A stretch of 64,000 bases of DNA from Calothrix sp. PCC 7103 (GCF_000331305.1 NZ_KB217478.1:2694151-2758150), one strand, 5' to 3'; counted from the first letter of the stretch, positions 55,462 through 64,000 are shown. A program made the numbers and translations. The notes: generated from the sequence alone by a model not told the origin.

Positions 55462-55860
55462 CTAAAGTACTATTATATTAGAACAGAAAAGCGTAGAATC
55501 GTTTAACGTTGCCTTGGTAGCTAAAAATGCATCAATAGCATTAATCAAATTACTAAGAGTGACATCAATTTCAGCGAAACTCAAAATTATTAGCATTCTT
55601 TGAGAATTAGACTCATTCAATTCTGCTAGAGAAGCTAATCGATAGTATTCGTAAGCAAGAGTGACTAAAGCTTCATCAGATGTATCAAATTTTATTTTAG
55701 TTACAATTGCCTGTAGGGTTCTCGCCATCTTTTTTTGATACTCAGAGCAATTGATATGTTTATTGCTTTCATTTTCAGATGCGACTCGATTTAAATATGG
55801 AAATGTGCTTTTAGCTCTAGGTGAGCAACTTGCAATATATCGATTCAATTTTTCTTGCAT
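55462..55860 (-). CDS. Helical partner protein, module B
   Basis: 132 residues from the ATG at 55858-55860, which has GGAG 6 nt upstream (an in-frame GTG at 55872 would include this site). The core YEYYRLASLAELNESNSQRM followed by LIILSFAEIDVTLSNLINAI is homologous to the C-terminal part of the module A protein. The N-terminal part is shorter and unrelated by eye. It ends in a hydrophobic FCSNIIVL. Function unknown; linkage to the sigma gene is the only clue. Confidence 0.68.
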   Translation of the reverse strand: MQEKLNRYIASCSPRAKSTFPYLNRVASENESNKHINCSEYQKKMARTLQAIVTKIKFDTSDEALVTLAYEYYRLASLAELNESNSQRMLIILSFAEIDVTLSNLINAIDAFLATKATLNDSTLFCSNIIVL

Positions 55861-56225
55861 AATTATCTCCACAATCTAACTGGAGAATCATGTTTATTAC
55901 AGTTATATATGTTGAGTTGAACGTCTTTGTGACATGTATGTTATAAAGTCAACATCATATATTTATCTATTGGTTAGGCTGTATATCAATAGATAGAATA
56001 TATGCTGTGCATCGGTAGCTAATAGTATATATAAACCCTGTTTCTAGGATTTTATAATTGGTAAAATAATTTACATAAATGAGAACTTATAAGACCTAAT
56101 ACTGTTATGAGATGGGCTTATAAAAATTGTTGCAATTTTTGACAGTATTTTTGACGATAGGAAAAATTACTCAAATACAGATTATGATGTAATCCTGCAC
56201 TCTTTTCGCTTACATATTCAGACCA
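55861..56225. other. Intergenic region between module B and serC
   Basis: About 365 bp of AT-rich DNA between two divergent genes. It should hold both promoters. No repeat or gene is seen. Confidence 0.45.
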
Positions 56226-57395
56226 ATGCTAGAAATGCTATCTCTTCCAACCGTTAAACCTAGCGTCCCTCATTTCTCTTCAGGCCCATGTGCAAAGCGT
56301 CCCGGCTGGTCTGTTTCAAATCTGAGTAGCGCTTGCGTGGGACGTTCGCACCGTTCAGCAGATGGTAAAGCCAAATTAGCTGAAGTTATCGAACTATCGA
56401 AAAAAATTCTTGGTGTCCCGGCAAATTACCGTCTGGGAATTGTACCAGCTTCTGATACAGGCGCCGTAGAAATGGCGATGTGGTCACTTTTAGGTAAGTT
56501 ACCCCTTGATATTCTCGCGTGGGAAAGTTTTGGTCAGGAATGGGTGAAAGATGTTACCGACGAGTTGAAATTATCTGATGTGCGCTTAATGAAGGCACCT
56601 TACGGTAGCTTACCCGACTTTAGCCAAGTTGATTTTAGTCACGACGTAGTATTTTTATGGAATGGTACCACATCAGGAGCGCGCGTACCAAATGCCGACT
56701 GGATACCAGACGACCGCGAAGGTTTAACAATTTGCGACGCCACCTCAGCAGTATTCGCAATGGATGTAGACTGGTCGAAACTTGATGTTGTTACTTACTC
56801 GTGGCAAAAGGTACTTGGTGGAGAAGCACAACATGGTGTTATTGTACTATCACCACGTGCTGTTGAACGTTTAGAGACTTACCAAGCACCTCGACCTTTA
56901 CCAAAATTATTCCGCATGACCGAAAAAGGTAAGCTGATTGAAGGTATTTTTAAAGGCGATACTATTAATACTCCATCGATGTTGTGCGTAGAAGATGCAC
57001 TCGACGGGTTAAAGTGGGCAGAAAGTATTGGTGGTCTTTCAGGATTAATTAATCGTAGCGAAGCAAACCTTGCAGTAATTACAAAATGGGTTGAGCAAAG
57101 TAACTGGGCTGCATTTTTAGCAGAAACACCAGAAATTCGCTCTTGCACATCAATTTGTCTCAAAATTACAGACGAATGGTTTACTGGCTTAAACCCAGAA
57201 CAACAAGCTGAATGTGCGAAGAAACTCGCAAAAGTACTCGAAAAACAAAACGTTGCTTTCGATATTGCAGCTTACCGCTCGGCACCTCCAGGTTTACGCA
57301 TTTGGGGAGGCGCCACTGTTGAAACCAGTGATATAGAAGCACTACTTCCTTGGCTAGACTGGGGTTTCGCAACAGTCAAAAATGAAATGAAGTAA
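56226..57395 (+). CDS. serC: Phosphoserine aminotransferase (SerC_2 type)
   Basis: 389 residues, fold type I PLP enzyme. The start [20 protein letters not shown] and the sequence GRSHRS are typical of the second phosphoserine transaminase family. [10 protein letters not shown] precedes the Schiff-base lysine Lys195 in SYSWQK-like [24 protein letters not shown] is another family motif. The enzyme converts 3-phosphohydroxypyruvate and glutamate to phosphoserine in serine synthesis. The gene stands alone; a dispersed hairpin follows. Confidence 0.9.
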   Translation: MLEMLSLPTVKPSVPHFSSGPCAKRPGWSVSNLSSACVGRSHRSADGKAKLAEVIELSKKILGVPANYRLGIVPASDTGAVEMAMWSLLGKLPLDILAWESFGQEWVKDVTDELKLSDVRLMKAPYGSLPDFSQVDFSHDVVFLWNGTTSGARVPNADWIPDDREGLTICDATSAVFAMDVDWSKLDVVTYSWQKVLGGEAQHGVIVLSPRAVERLETYQAPRPLPKLFRMTEKGKLIEGIFKGDTINTPSMLCVEDALDGLKWAESIGGLSGLINRSEANLAVITKWVEQSNWAAFLAETPEIRSCTSICLKITDEWFTGLNPEQQAECAKKLAKVLEKQNVAFDIAAYRSAPPGLRIWGGATVETSDIEALLPWLDWGFATVKNEMK

Positions 57396-57421
57396 CAGGA
57401 TATTTTAGAAATGTCCCACAA

Positions 57422-57495
57422 TGTCATGCTGAACGCAGTGAAGCATCTGGAGTATACATGTAAAACATAGATTCTTCGCTGCACTCAGAATGACA
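57422..57495. repeat. TCATGCTGAACGCAG-type dispersed hairpin
   Basis: tgtcatgctgaacgcagtg and cactcagaatgaca arms flank a short spacer, the same family as 3424-3497. It lies 27 bp past the serC stop. Confidence 0.7.
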
Positions 57496-57535
57496 ATTTT
57501 TGACTTTTCAAATATATCCTAAGTATCAATACTTA

Positions 57536-57673
57536 AAAACACATGTTCTTCTTTATCCTGCTTTCCAAGCTTTAGAATTAAGGAAACGCTTGCTTGGTTT
57601 GGAGCATCCTAATACAGTTACTACTCGTAAAAATTTAGAAAATTGTCTCGCGCTCAAACAGCAGAACTACTAG
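57536..57673 (+). pseudogene. Remnant of a kinesin-light-chain-type TPR gene
   Basis: One frame reads YPAFQALELRKRLLGLEHPN followed by TVTTRKNLENCLALKQQNY and a TAG at 57671-57673. The ALELRKRLLG-EHP-T pattern is the consensus of TPR_12 repeats found in NB-ARC/CHAT-associated TPR proteins of cyanobacteria. Only about one repeat is left, without start or domain context, so it is a fossil. Confidence 0.6.
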
Positions 57674-57763
57674 TGCAAGAAGGCAGAGGGCATTCGTAAA
57701 GAAACCTTATTACACAAGCTTCTTAGCTTTTTCTAACTGGATAGTTATTTTAGCTACGCTGCA

Positions 57764-58660
57764 CTAGACTGTTTCTTCAATTGTAGGAATTTGTCTTTGG
57801 ACTATTTTAATTAACCCTAAAGTTTTTTGGTAAGCTGTTTGCTCTCCTTGTTTTCCAAAATATAATGCTGCTGTTTGTAAGTCAGAAATGGCGGCTTGTT
57901 CATACCCTAGGTTGTGATAAGCTATACCACGGTTTGCATATGCTTGAGCGTTACTAGGATTGAGTCTTACTGTGTTACTGAAATCTTTAACGGCGCCGAT
58001 ATTGTCACCACTTTTACCACAAGTACAGCCTCGGTTAAAGTAAGCGCGTTCAGATTGTGGGTTAAGACTAATTGCTAAGGTAAAGTTTTGAGTGGCAGAT
58101 TTGTAATCATTGAGGTGAAATGTTGCTAAACCCAAATCATTATATATATCCGCACGTAAATAACTGGGGGTTTTGCTTACGAGTGATAGTGCGCGTTGAT
58201 AATCTGTAATTGCTTTTCTATAATCTTGTAATGCCGCAGTTGCAACACCTCGATTATAATACGCGCGAAAGTCTTGAGGTTGACGCCTCAGAACTTGGTT
58301 ATTGTCTTCAATTGCAGCGGTATAATTACCTTGACGATAATGAGCTATACCTCTGTTAATATACGCTTCGATATTTTCTGGGGCCTTTTTTATGGCTTGA
58401 TTGCAATCGCTGAGAGCATTTTGGTAATCTTCTAATTGAAGGTTTGCTAAACATCGATTACTATAAGCTGCCGCATAATCTTCTTTAATATTGATTGCTT
58501 CTGTAAATTTGACTACTGCTTGTTGATAATTTCCTTGTTGTAATAATTCTACTCCTGAACGAAATATAATTGAAAAGTTTGTTATGGCGCCTGCTTTATC
58601 AACTTGGCATATTAGTAAGCTGATAGTTAAAGCGGTTAGAAGGAATAATTTACTAATCAT
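57764..58660 (-). CDS. Secreted TPR protein
   Basis: 298 residues. A signal peptide (KLFLLTALTISLLICQVDKAGA) is followed by about seven TPR units (GNYQQAVVKFTEAINIKEDY; YAAAYSNRCLANLQLEDYQN and later copies). TPRs bind proteins; cyanobacterial periplasmic or thylakoid-lumen TPR proteins often help photosystem assembly, but no partner is indicated here. It is not homologous to the TPR remnant upstream beyond the general motif. Confidence 0.88.
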   Translation of the reverse strand: MISKLFLLTALTISLLICQVDKAGAITNFSIIFRSGVELLQQGNYQQAVVKFTEAINIKEDYAAAYSNRCLANLQLEDYQNALSDCNQAIKKAPENIEAYINRGIAHYRQGNYTAAIEDNNQVLRRQPQDFRAYYNRGVATAALQDYRKAITDYQRALSLVSKTPSYLRADIYNDLGLATFHLNDYKSATQNFTLAISLNPQSERAYFNRGCTCGKSGDNIGAVKDFSNTVRLNPSNAQAYANRGIAYHNLGYEQAAISDLQTAALYFGKQGEQTAYQKTLGLIKIVQRQIPTIEETV

Positions 58661-58770
58661 ATAGTATTTATATACTGCAATAGGGATACAGCATTGCCGT
58701 ACCCCTATTGATGTTTTATTAGAACTAAATGACTATGAGCCTGATTTATAAGCAAGTATTAATATTGGCA

Positions 58771-58807
58771 GTTAACACTCAGCACTCAGCACTCAACACT
58801 CAGCACT
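58771..58807. repeat. ACTCAGCACTCAGCACT tandem element
   Basis: cactcagcactcagcactca followed by acactcagcact lies a few bases past the stop of the cytochrome c6 gene (58813). It is one arm of the GTGCTGAGT family seen at 6795, 10707 and 34252. Confidence 0.65.
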
Positions 58808-58812
58808 ATTAA

Positions 58813-59151
58813 CTACTTCCAGCCTTTATCTGCTTGCGACAATACATAACTTGCGACGTTAGCAATTTGTTCTGGTTTCAAGCGACCCCCAAAGGCAGGC
58901 ATAGCGTTTTTACCCTTTGTAACTTGGGTAATAATTGCTTCTTCTGAGTACATATTGTACTTTTCTAAAGCATCTTTTTGTAGAGTTTTTTGTGCGTTAA
59001 CCAAGTTTTTACCACCTGCGTGACAAGAAGCGCAGTTTGCACTGAAAATTTTTCCTCCAGCCACAGCATCACCATCAGCTAATGCGGGACGACTGAAGGC
59101 AAAGGTGAAAATTGCTACTCCTAGCAGTAATACTGATACAATTCTTTTCAT
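58813..59151 (-). CDS. petJ: Cytochrome c6
   Basis: 112 residues from the ATG at 59149-59151 ([19 protein letters not shown]), with AGAGGG 8 nt upstream; an in-frame ATG at 59172 includes that site and is rejected. The signal peptide ends at PALA and targets the thylakoid lumen. The haem motif is CASCH and the axial Met lies in AMPAFGG. Cytochrome c6 carries electrons from cytochrome b6f to photosystem I or to the oxidase, in exchange with plastocyanin under low copper. [11 protein letters not shown] is typical of the family. Confidence 0.95.
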   Translation of the reverse strand: MKRIVSVLLLGVAIFTFAFSRPALADGDAVAGGKIFSANCASCHAGGKNLVNAQKTLQKDALEKYNMYSEEAIITQVTKGKNAMPAFGGRLKPEQIANVASYVLSQADKGWK

Positions 59152-59370
59152 TAAGTGTTCCCTCTGTAACAAGGATGGGTAAGTGCTATATCCTCATAAT
59201 ATTTTCTTGTTCACGGCTTTTATAGTCAAACGACAGGCTGTCATACTTCGCAAAAACCTTTACAATTCTTGATTTTAAGTAAAATTTTGTTACTTTGTTT
59301 GTTAATCTCTTGACATCTAACATAAAGATTCAAAAAGAAAGATTAATAAGTGTAAAATAAATTACATAGG

Positions 59371-59877
59371 TTAAGGAGTAGAGGTGCCTTCGTTTGATAG
59401 GTTGGCAAGGTGGTTAATAGCTGCACCTGTAACTCGACAAATTCGCCATTCGCCCAAAATTTCCGCGCCGATGCGACGGTAAAATTCAATCGCAGGTTCG
59501 TTCCAATCTAGAACGCTCCATTCGAGGCGCCCATAATTACGTTCTAAAGCGATTTGTGCGAGTTTACTTATAAGTGATTTACCAATACCTTGACGCCGAT
59601 ATTCGGGAAGAACAAAAAGGTCTTCGAGATAAATACCAGGTTTAGTAAGAAACGTTGAATAGTTATAAAGAAATAAAGCATAGCCGACAGTTTTGCCATC
59701 ACATTCCGCTAAAATGGCTTCAGCAAATTTATGCATACCAAAAAGATGCTCTTTTAGTGCAAGAGCATCTCCAGTTACAGCGTGTGTTAGTTTTTCGTAT
59801 TCCGCTAAAGCTTGGATAAGAGAAAAAATTGCTTCGCAATCTTCTGCTTGTGCAGAACGTATAGTTATATTACTCAT
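59371..59877 (-). CDS. GNAT N-acetyltransferase (diamine acetyltransferase-like)
   Basis: 168 residues. IRSAQAEDCEAIFSLIQALA, YALFLYNYSTFLTKPGIYLE and DLFVLPEYRRQGIGKSLI match the SSAT-like group of GNAT enzymes. The R-x-x-G-I-G loop binds acetyl-CoA, and WNEPAIEFYRRIGAE contains the catalytic Tyr region. The substrate may be a polyamine or a small thialysine-type amine. A repeated ATTTTAGATTTTGG array lies upstream. Confidence 0.85.
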   Translation of the reverse strand: MSNITIRSAQAEDCEAIFSLIQALAEYEKLTHAVTGDALALKEHLFGMHKFAEAILAECDGKTVGYALFLYNYSTFLTKPGIYLEDLFVLPEYRRQGIGKSLISKLAQIALERNYGRLEWSVLDWNEPAIEFYRRIGAEILGEWRICRVTGAAINHLANLSNEGTSTP

Positions 59878-59879
59878 GG

Positions 59880-60030
59880 GATTTTAGATTTTAGATTTTG
59901 GATTGTGGATTATACAATTCAAATTTTAGATGTGTGTTTATTCAATCAAAAATCATAAACTAAAAAGCGGCATTAATATTTGCCTATTTTGCCTGTCTTA
60001 ATCCAAAATCCAAAATCCAAAATCCAAAAT
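59880..60030. repeat. ATTTTGGATTTT repeat pair between two genes
   Basis: attttagattttagattttg at 59881 and its inverse ccaaaatccaaaatccaaaa at about 60003-60028 flank an AT-rich spacer and can form a hairpin. Similar text is at 30495-30515 (gattttgggttttggg). Confidence 0.6.
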
Positions 60031-60031
60031 T

Positions 60032-61153
60032 CTATATCAGCCAACCTTTCAAGCGTTTTGCGATATGTGGGCGACGGAGCTTTCGCATTGCTTTACTTTG
60101 AATTTGACGAACACGTTCGCGAGAAAGATTGAACATATTGCCAACTTCTTCTAAAGTACATGGCTCACTCGTTGTTAAACCATACCGCAATGAGATTACA
60201 TCTTTTTCACGCGGTGTCAATACATCAGCCAAAACTTCCCAAATTTCCTGACGCATCATGCTTTCATTCATTTTGGCTTCAGGAGACTGATTATCTTCAT
60301 CTTCTAGTAAATCCATCAGTTCGGTATCTTCTTCTTTACCGACACGATGGTTGAGTGAAAGCGCTTGACGACGTAATTGTTGAAGCTGACGCAGTTGAGA
60401 TGGAGGTATTTCTAATATGGCAGCAAGTTCGACTTCGTTCGGGTTACGTCCAAGCTGCTGTTTGAGTTCGCGTTGCGCTTTTTTGAGCTTGTTCAGCTTT
60501 TCAACAATGTGAATTGGCAAACGAATTGTTCGCGCGTCATTTGCTATAGCACGAGTTATAGCTTGACGTATCCACCAATATGCGTAAGTTGAAAACTTAT
60601 ATCCTTTATCTGGGTCAAACTTTTCTGTCGCGCGGTTCAAACCCATTGCTCCTTCCTGTATCAAATCCAGAAAAGGAACTCCACGATTTAAATATCGTTT
60701 TGCTATTGATACTACTAAACGCAAATTCGAGCGAATCATTTTGCGTTTAGCGACTCTACCTTGATACAACCGACTTTCTAATTGTCTTTCTGTTAAATCT
60801 AATTGCGCTGCAACTTGTGCCTTAGTTACAGGTTGCTCTGACTTCTCTTCTAATGATGCTTGTATTTCTCGAACTTCTTCTAAAAATCTGACTCGTCTTG
60901 CTAACTCGACTTCTTCATCGGGTTTTAGCAACGGGTAACGTGCCATTTCTTTAAAGAAAGCTCCGACTGCATCATCATGTTCGGTTTTGTTATATCCAGA
61001 AGGACGAGCTGCTCCCATCTGGTCACCGTCACGTTCATCATTGTCGGCAATCAAAGCTTCGTCAGCTACTTGTTCTAAAATATCGAGCGATGGTTCTTCA
61101 ATATCAGTAGCACTTTCGATTATCTCGATTGTTTCCAATTCTGCAATATTCAT
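60032..61153 (-). CDS. Group 2 RNA polymerase sigma-70 factor
   Basis: 373 residues. Region 1.2 (VGAFFKEMARYPLL), region 2 (LRLVVSIAKRYLNRGVPFLD; YAYWWIRQAI), region 3 and region 4 with the helix-turn-helix (TLEEVGNMFNLSRERVRQIQ) are complete. Region 1.1 is replaced by an acidic 60-residue N-terminus, and the cyanobacterial SigA acidic/basic leader is lacking, so this is a non-essential group 2 factor (SigB-SigE class). I cannot name it surely. Other sigma-like genes in the window belong to a different family. Confidence 0.88.
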   Translation of the reverse strand: MNIAELETIEIIESATDIEEPSLDILEQVADEALIADNDERDGDQMGAARPSGYNKTEHDDAVGAFFKEMARYPLLKPDEEVELARRVRFLEEVREIQASLEEKSEQPVTKAQVAAQLDLTERQLESRLYQGRVAKRKMIRSNLRLVVSIAKRYLNRGVPFLDLIQEGAMGLNRATEKFDPDKGYKFSTYAYWWIRQAITRAIANDARTIRLPIHIVEKLNKLKKAQRELKQQLGRNPNEVELAAILEIPPSQLRQLQQLRRQALSLNHRVGKEEDTELMDLLEDEDNQSPEAKMNESMMRQEIWEVLADVLTPREKDVISLRYGLTTSEPCTLEEVGNMFNLSRERVRQIQSKAMRKLRRPHIAKRLKGWLI

Positions 61154-62135
61154 AGGTTTATGTGAGGAATGGTTGCTTCCGATTGGTACATAACTTTTGC
61201 ACTTTACTGCACTTATGCAATACGTAGATTAGAGTATCCTGGTATCGCTTTCTCGCGCGCGAAAACTTATTAGTAAGTGCGCCTGGTTTATTTTCTCAAA
61301 CAGATGCTTTGGCTAAAAGTTAATTATTAGCGTCCTTTTAGGCACTAGTTTTAGATTTTACACTATAACTAGTAAAATTTACTACGTAAGTTGTTTTGAC
61401 TTAGGTCAACTTGTATTGGGAGCTTACGGTTTGGGTCATTTTAACGCGAACTGTTATTTTTTTTAATCAACGTTTGCAGGTTCTAAACGTTGTCATGTAG
61501 AGCAAATTTATTTGTAGCTTCTTTTTCAATTTTGGTTCTAATTCATCAAATACCTCAAATCCTCCTCAATCAAAATTGCATACACTTCACAGAAAAATAC
61601 CTTTGCCACTCCTCAATGCTTAAATTTTTCTATAATTATTTGAATAACTATGAGTTTATGCTTTGTGGCTCCAAAGATACACAGTTTTGTATCCTGTGCT
61701 TCTCTGATGATTTTTAACTTGCTGCCATGTGACAGTTTAAACTTTGGCATTGAGAGTAACTAGATAAAAGCTTCTCATATAGTAATAAGGTTGAATATCT
61801 ACCGATGGAGGGAAAAGATGCTCTTACTTATTTAGTATATGGAGAAAAAATAATCTAAGCAATTACGAGCATTATTGTGTTATTTTATCTGCGTCTAAAT
61901 AAGTATGAATAAGTAATGGCGGCGATGCAATTAATAACGGAAAGCTTAAGCAATTCACTTGTATAGGAAACTTATCAAGTAATATGACAAGCGAAAGTAT
62001 TGATAACTACAATTTTTAATGATTTAGTTAATGGTTAACGGTCAGGGAAAAGGGGAAGGGGGAAAGGGAAAAGGGGAATCATCTAGAAGGATATGAGATT
62101 TAGGATTATAATTCATTGATAAATAGATAATATAT
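61154..62135. other. Intergenic region between the sigma factor and priA
   Basis: 980 bp with no convincing gene. A polypurine tract of gggaaaagg-type repeats lies at 62041-62080. The left part should contain the sigma gene promoter. No structured RNA I recognise is present. A 75-codon frame at 61490-61717 has Cys-rich, random-looking composition and no start signal. Confidence 0.5.
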
Positions 62136-64000
62136 ATGTACACCACAAGCATTGCTAGTCCAACCAAGTTGAAGGTTGCCGAAGTCGGGGGAAGGTACCA
62201 TAGCGTTACGCAACGTTTGGTAGAAGTTTTGGTAGATATTCCACCGGAGTTGGCTGAATTTGCAACGAAGGACGGACACAAACTCTACCCATATTTCATA
62301 CCAACCGAGTTGGATATTAAACCCGGTGATATTTTAAGCGTTCCATTCGGCGCCTCTGTTGTAGGTGGCATTGCAATACGTTTAATTGATACACCTCCAT
62401 CAGGTATAGAAACGAACAAAATCAAGCAAGTTGAAGATGTTGTTCATAAGCATTTCTTCCAAGAAAGTTATTGGAAGCTGATGGAGCGGGTATCACAATA
62501 TTATTACACACCCTTAATTCAGGTAATTCGCGCTGCACTGCCACCTAAACTGCTCACGAAGTCACAGCGTCGCGTCCGTTTAACCGTTGCAGGCGCCGCA
62601 GTTTCAACTTTAACAAATTCCGTTGAAGAACAATCTCAACTAATATTTCAGAAATTTAGTCAAGCTAAAAAAAAGGGTTTTTCTTTAGAACCTTATATCA
62701 TATTACTCTTATTTTATTTACAAAACTTAATTGACAGTGAATATTTAATATCGATTTTTTGCTTATTGATATTCCGGAACTCAACGAAGCAAGTACATAA
62801 TGTAACATTCAATAAAATTTTAAGAATTCTGCAAGAGCAAACGGAAGGAGATTACAGCTTAGTTTTCTTGCAACGACAAGTTCAGGGAGCAACTCGTGCT
62901 GTCCGCGAACTTGCGAAGTTAGGTTTAGTCGAAAAATATATAGAACAAGCAAGAAGCGTTCGTCCTAAATTACAAAAAGCTGTCATTTTAACTGCTTACT
63001 CCTTTGCGGGTGATATTAGCACTCGTCAGCGCGAAGTTTTGGAAGTATTACGACGACGTGGTGGTGAAATGTGGTTGGCTGAATTATTACAAATAACCGG
63101 TGCTGCTGCTTCGACATTAAAATCTTTATCTAATAAAGGCTATATAGTTATTGAAGAAAGAGAGCTATTACGAAGCGAAAGCGATGAAAATGCAGGCAGC
63201 TTAACAGGAACAGACATAGCAAAAACCCTCACACACGACCAAACTCAAGCGCTGTCACAAATTCGAGCAAGCCTTAGTGGAACTATTTTGCTACACGGAG
63301 TAACAGGTTCAGGAAAAACCGAAGTTTACCTGCAAGCAATAGCACCTTTGCTCGAAAATGGAAAATCTGCTCTTGTATTAGTCCCCGAAATTGGGCTAAC
63401 ACCTCAACTTACTGATAGATTTCGCGCCCGTTTTGGTAGCAAAGTTAGCGTTTATCATAGTGGACTCAGTGATGGTGAACGTTACGATACATGGCGCCAA
63501 ATGTTGAATAAAGAACCACAAGTAGTAATTGGTACTCGTAGTGCTATATTTGCTCCTTTATCTAACTTGGGTTTAATTATCCTTGATGAAGAACACGATT
63601 CATCATTTAAACAAGATTCTCCCATTCCTACATACCACGCGCGTACAGTTGCTACTTGGCGTGCAGAACTCGAAAATTGTGTCTTGGTTCTAGGTTCTGC
63701 AACTCCTGCGTTAGAAACATTAATAGCTTCGCAACAGCAAAAAACTCTTTATTTATCTTTGCCCGAACGTGTGAACTCACGTCCACTTCCACCTGTAGAA
63801 ATTATTGATATGCGCTCTGAGTTACAGCAGGGCAATAAATCAATGTTTAGCAGAACGCTCTGCGACGCATTAATACAACTTCAAGAAAAAAAACAACAAG
63901 GTATCTTATTCATCCATCGACGTGGACATAGTACTTTCGTTTCATGCCGTAGTTGTGGGTATGTAATGGAGTGTCCGCATTGTGATGTATCGTTGTCGTA
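62136..64000 (+). CDS. priA: Primosomal helicase PriA, 5' part
   Basis: The frame from the ATG at 62136 is open to the window end (621 residues visible). The N-terminal 3'-DNA-binding domain (VDIPPEL; PGDILSVPFGAS) is followed by a winged helix, then the helicase with Walker A HGVTGSGKTEVYL, the DEEH box (IILDEEHDSSFKQ) and VLGSATPALE. The last residues include zinc-binding Cys (CRSCGYVMECPHC). PriA restarts stalled forks. A segment of about 45 hydrophobic residues near residues 180-225 (SLEPYIILLLFYLQNL) looks like an insertion relative to other cyanobacterial PriA as I remember it. No Shine-Dalgarno sequence is evident. Confidence 0.93.
   Translation, partial: MYTTSIASPTKLKVAEVGGRYHSVTQRLVEVLVDIPPELAEFATKDGHKLYPYFIPTELDIKPGDILSVPFGASVVGGIAIRLIDTPPSGIETNKIKQVEDVVHKHFFQESYWKLMERVSQYYYTPLIQVIRAALPPKLLTKSQRRVRLTVAGAAVSTLTNSVEEQSQLIFQKFSQAKKKGFSLEPYIILLLFYLQNLIDSEYLISIFCLLIFRNSTKQVHNVTFNKILRILQEQTEGDYSLVFLQRQVQGATRAVRELAKLGLVEKYIEQARSVRPKLQKAVILTAYSFAGDISTRQREVLEVLRRRGGEMWLAELLQITGAAASTLKSLSNKGYIVIEERELLRSESDENAGSLTGTDIAKTLTHDQTQALSQIRASLSGTILLHGVTGSGKTEVYLQAIAPLLENGKSALVLVPEIGLTPQLTDRFRARFGSKVSVYHSGLSDGERYDTWRQMLNKEPQVVIGTRSAIFAPLSNLGLIILDEEHDSSFKQDSPIPTYHARTVATWRAELENCVLVLGSATPALETLIASQQQKTLYLSLPERVNSRPLPPVEIIDMRSELQQGNKSMFSRTLCDALIQLQEKKQQGILFIHRRGHSTFVSCRSCGYVMECPHCDVSLS

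Noticed and set aside
61490-61717. 75-codon frame in the gap before priA
   Set aside because: Cys-rich, random composition, no ribosome binding site and no recognisable pattern.
1741-62080. CRISPR array
   Set aside because: The repeated short elements are inverted, widely scattered and not regularly spaced with unique spacers; no cas gene is visible.
62042-62281. Minus-strand 79-codon frame over the priA start
   Set aside because: It is the complement of priA coding sequence and of a polypurine tract.

Overview
The window comes from a cyanobacterium, most likely a filamentous member of the Nostocales. Photosynthesis genes (psbZ, cytochrome c6, a GUN4-domain protein, a Tab2-family protein), the SulP bicarbonate transporter BicA and a cyanobacterial nrtABCD operon fix the phylum. 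The low G+C (about 38-40 % by eye), long intergenic spaces and many families of short dispersed hairpin repeats suggest the order. No phage, plasmid, IS transposase or CRISPR array is visible. The palindrome GGCGCC occurs far more often than chance allows, while GATC is rare.

Layout, left to right. 1-1840: 5' part of a large PA14-repeat surface protein, leaving the window. 2.1-3.4 kb: small membrane proteins and a GUN4-domain protein. 3.5-8.3 kb: RND efflux pump with its adaptor lipoprotein. 8.5-12.1 kb: Tab2-like protein and a DHH-CBS-tRNA nucleotidyltransferase fusion interrupted in a linker by a dispersed repeat. 12.2-13.5 kb: psbZ, ribH, tRNA-Gly. 13.8-21.3 kb: a small pseudogene, then a three-gene operon of a dynamin-like GTPase, a giant Hsp70/actin-fold ATPase and an unknown protein. 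21.5-23.1 kb: a TacA/TacT-type toxin-antitoxin pair and speD. 23.3-28.9 kb: an AEC permease and a five-gene operon (coiled coil, OmpA-like, Ras-like GTPase, small sensor-like protein, histidine kinase). 29.1-38.7 kb: inorganic carbon and nitrate uptake (CPA2 antiporter, bicA, nrtABCD). 39.4-47.4 kb: SPFH protein with a coupled ribbon-helix-helix protein, a PlsY/PEP-synthase-like fusion, a small thylakoid-type protein, an SGNH hydrolase, an Ntn-fold protein and a pentapeptide-repeat protein. 47.5-52.5 kb: two paralogous FAD oxidoreductases around an SH3 protein, then a lipoprotein. 52.8-55.9 kb: two tandem copies of a module consisting of a helical protein and an ECF-like sigma factor. 56.2-64 kb: serC-type transaminase, TPR protein, cytochrome c6, GNAT, group 2 sigma factor and the 5' part of priA.

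The ordinary genes serve carbon and nitrogen acquisition, photosystem function and housekeeping. The least explained parts, and the best candidates for undescribed systems, are the dynamin/Hsp70 operon (14.1-21.3 kb), the OmpA/Ras-GTPase/kinase operon (24.3-28.8 kb) and the duplicated sigma-factor modules (52.8-55.9 kb). All functional statements rest on reading sequences and remembered families; no database search was run.
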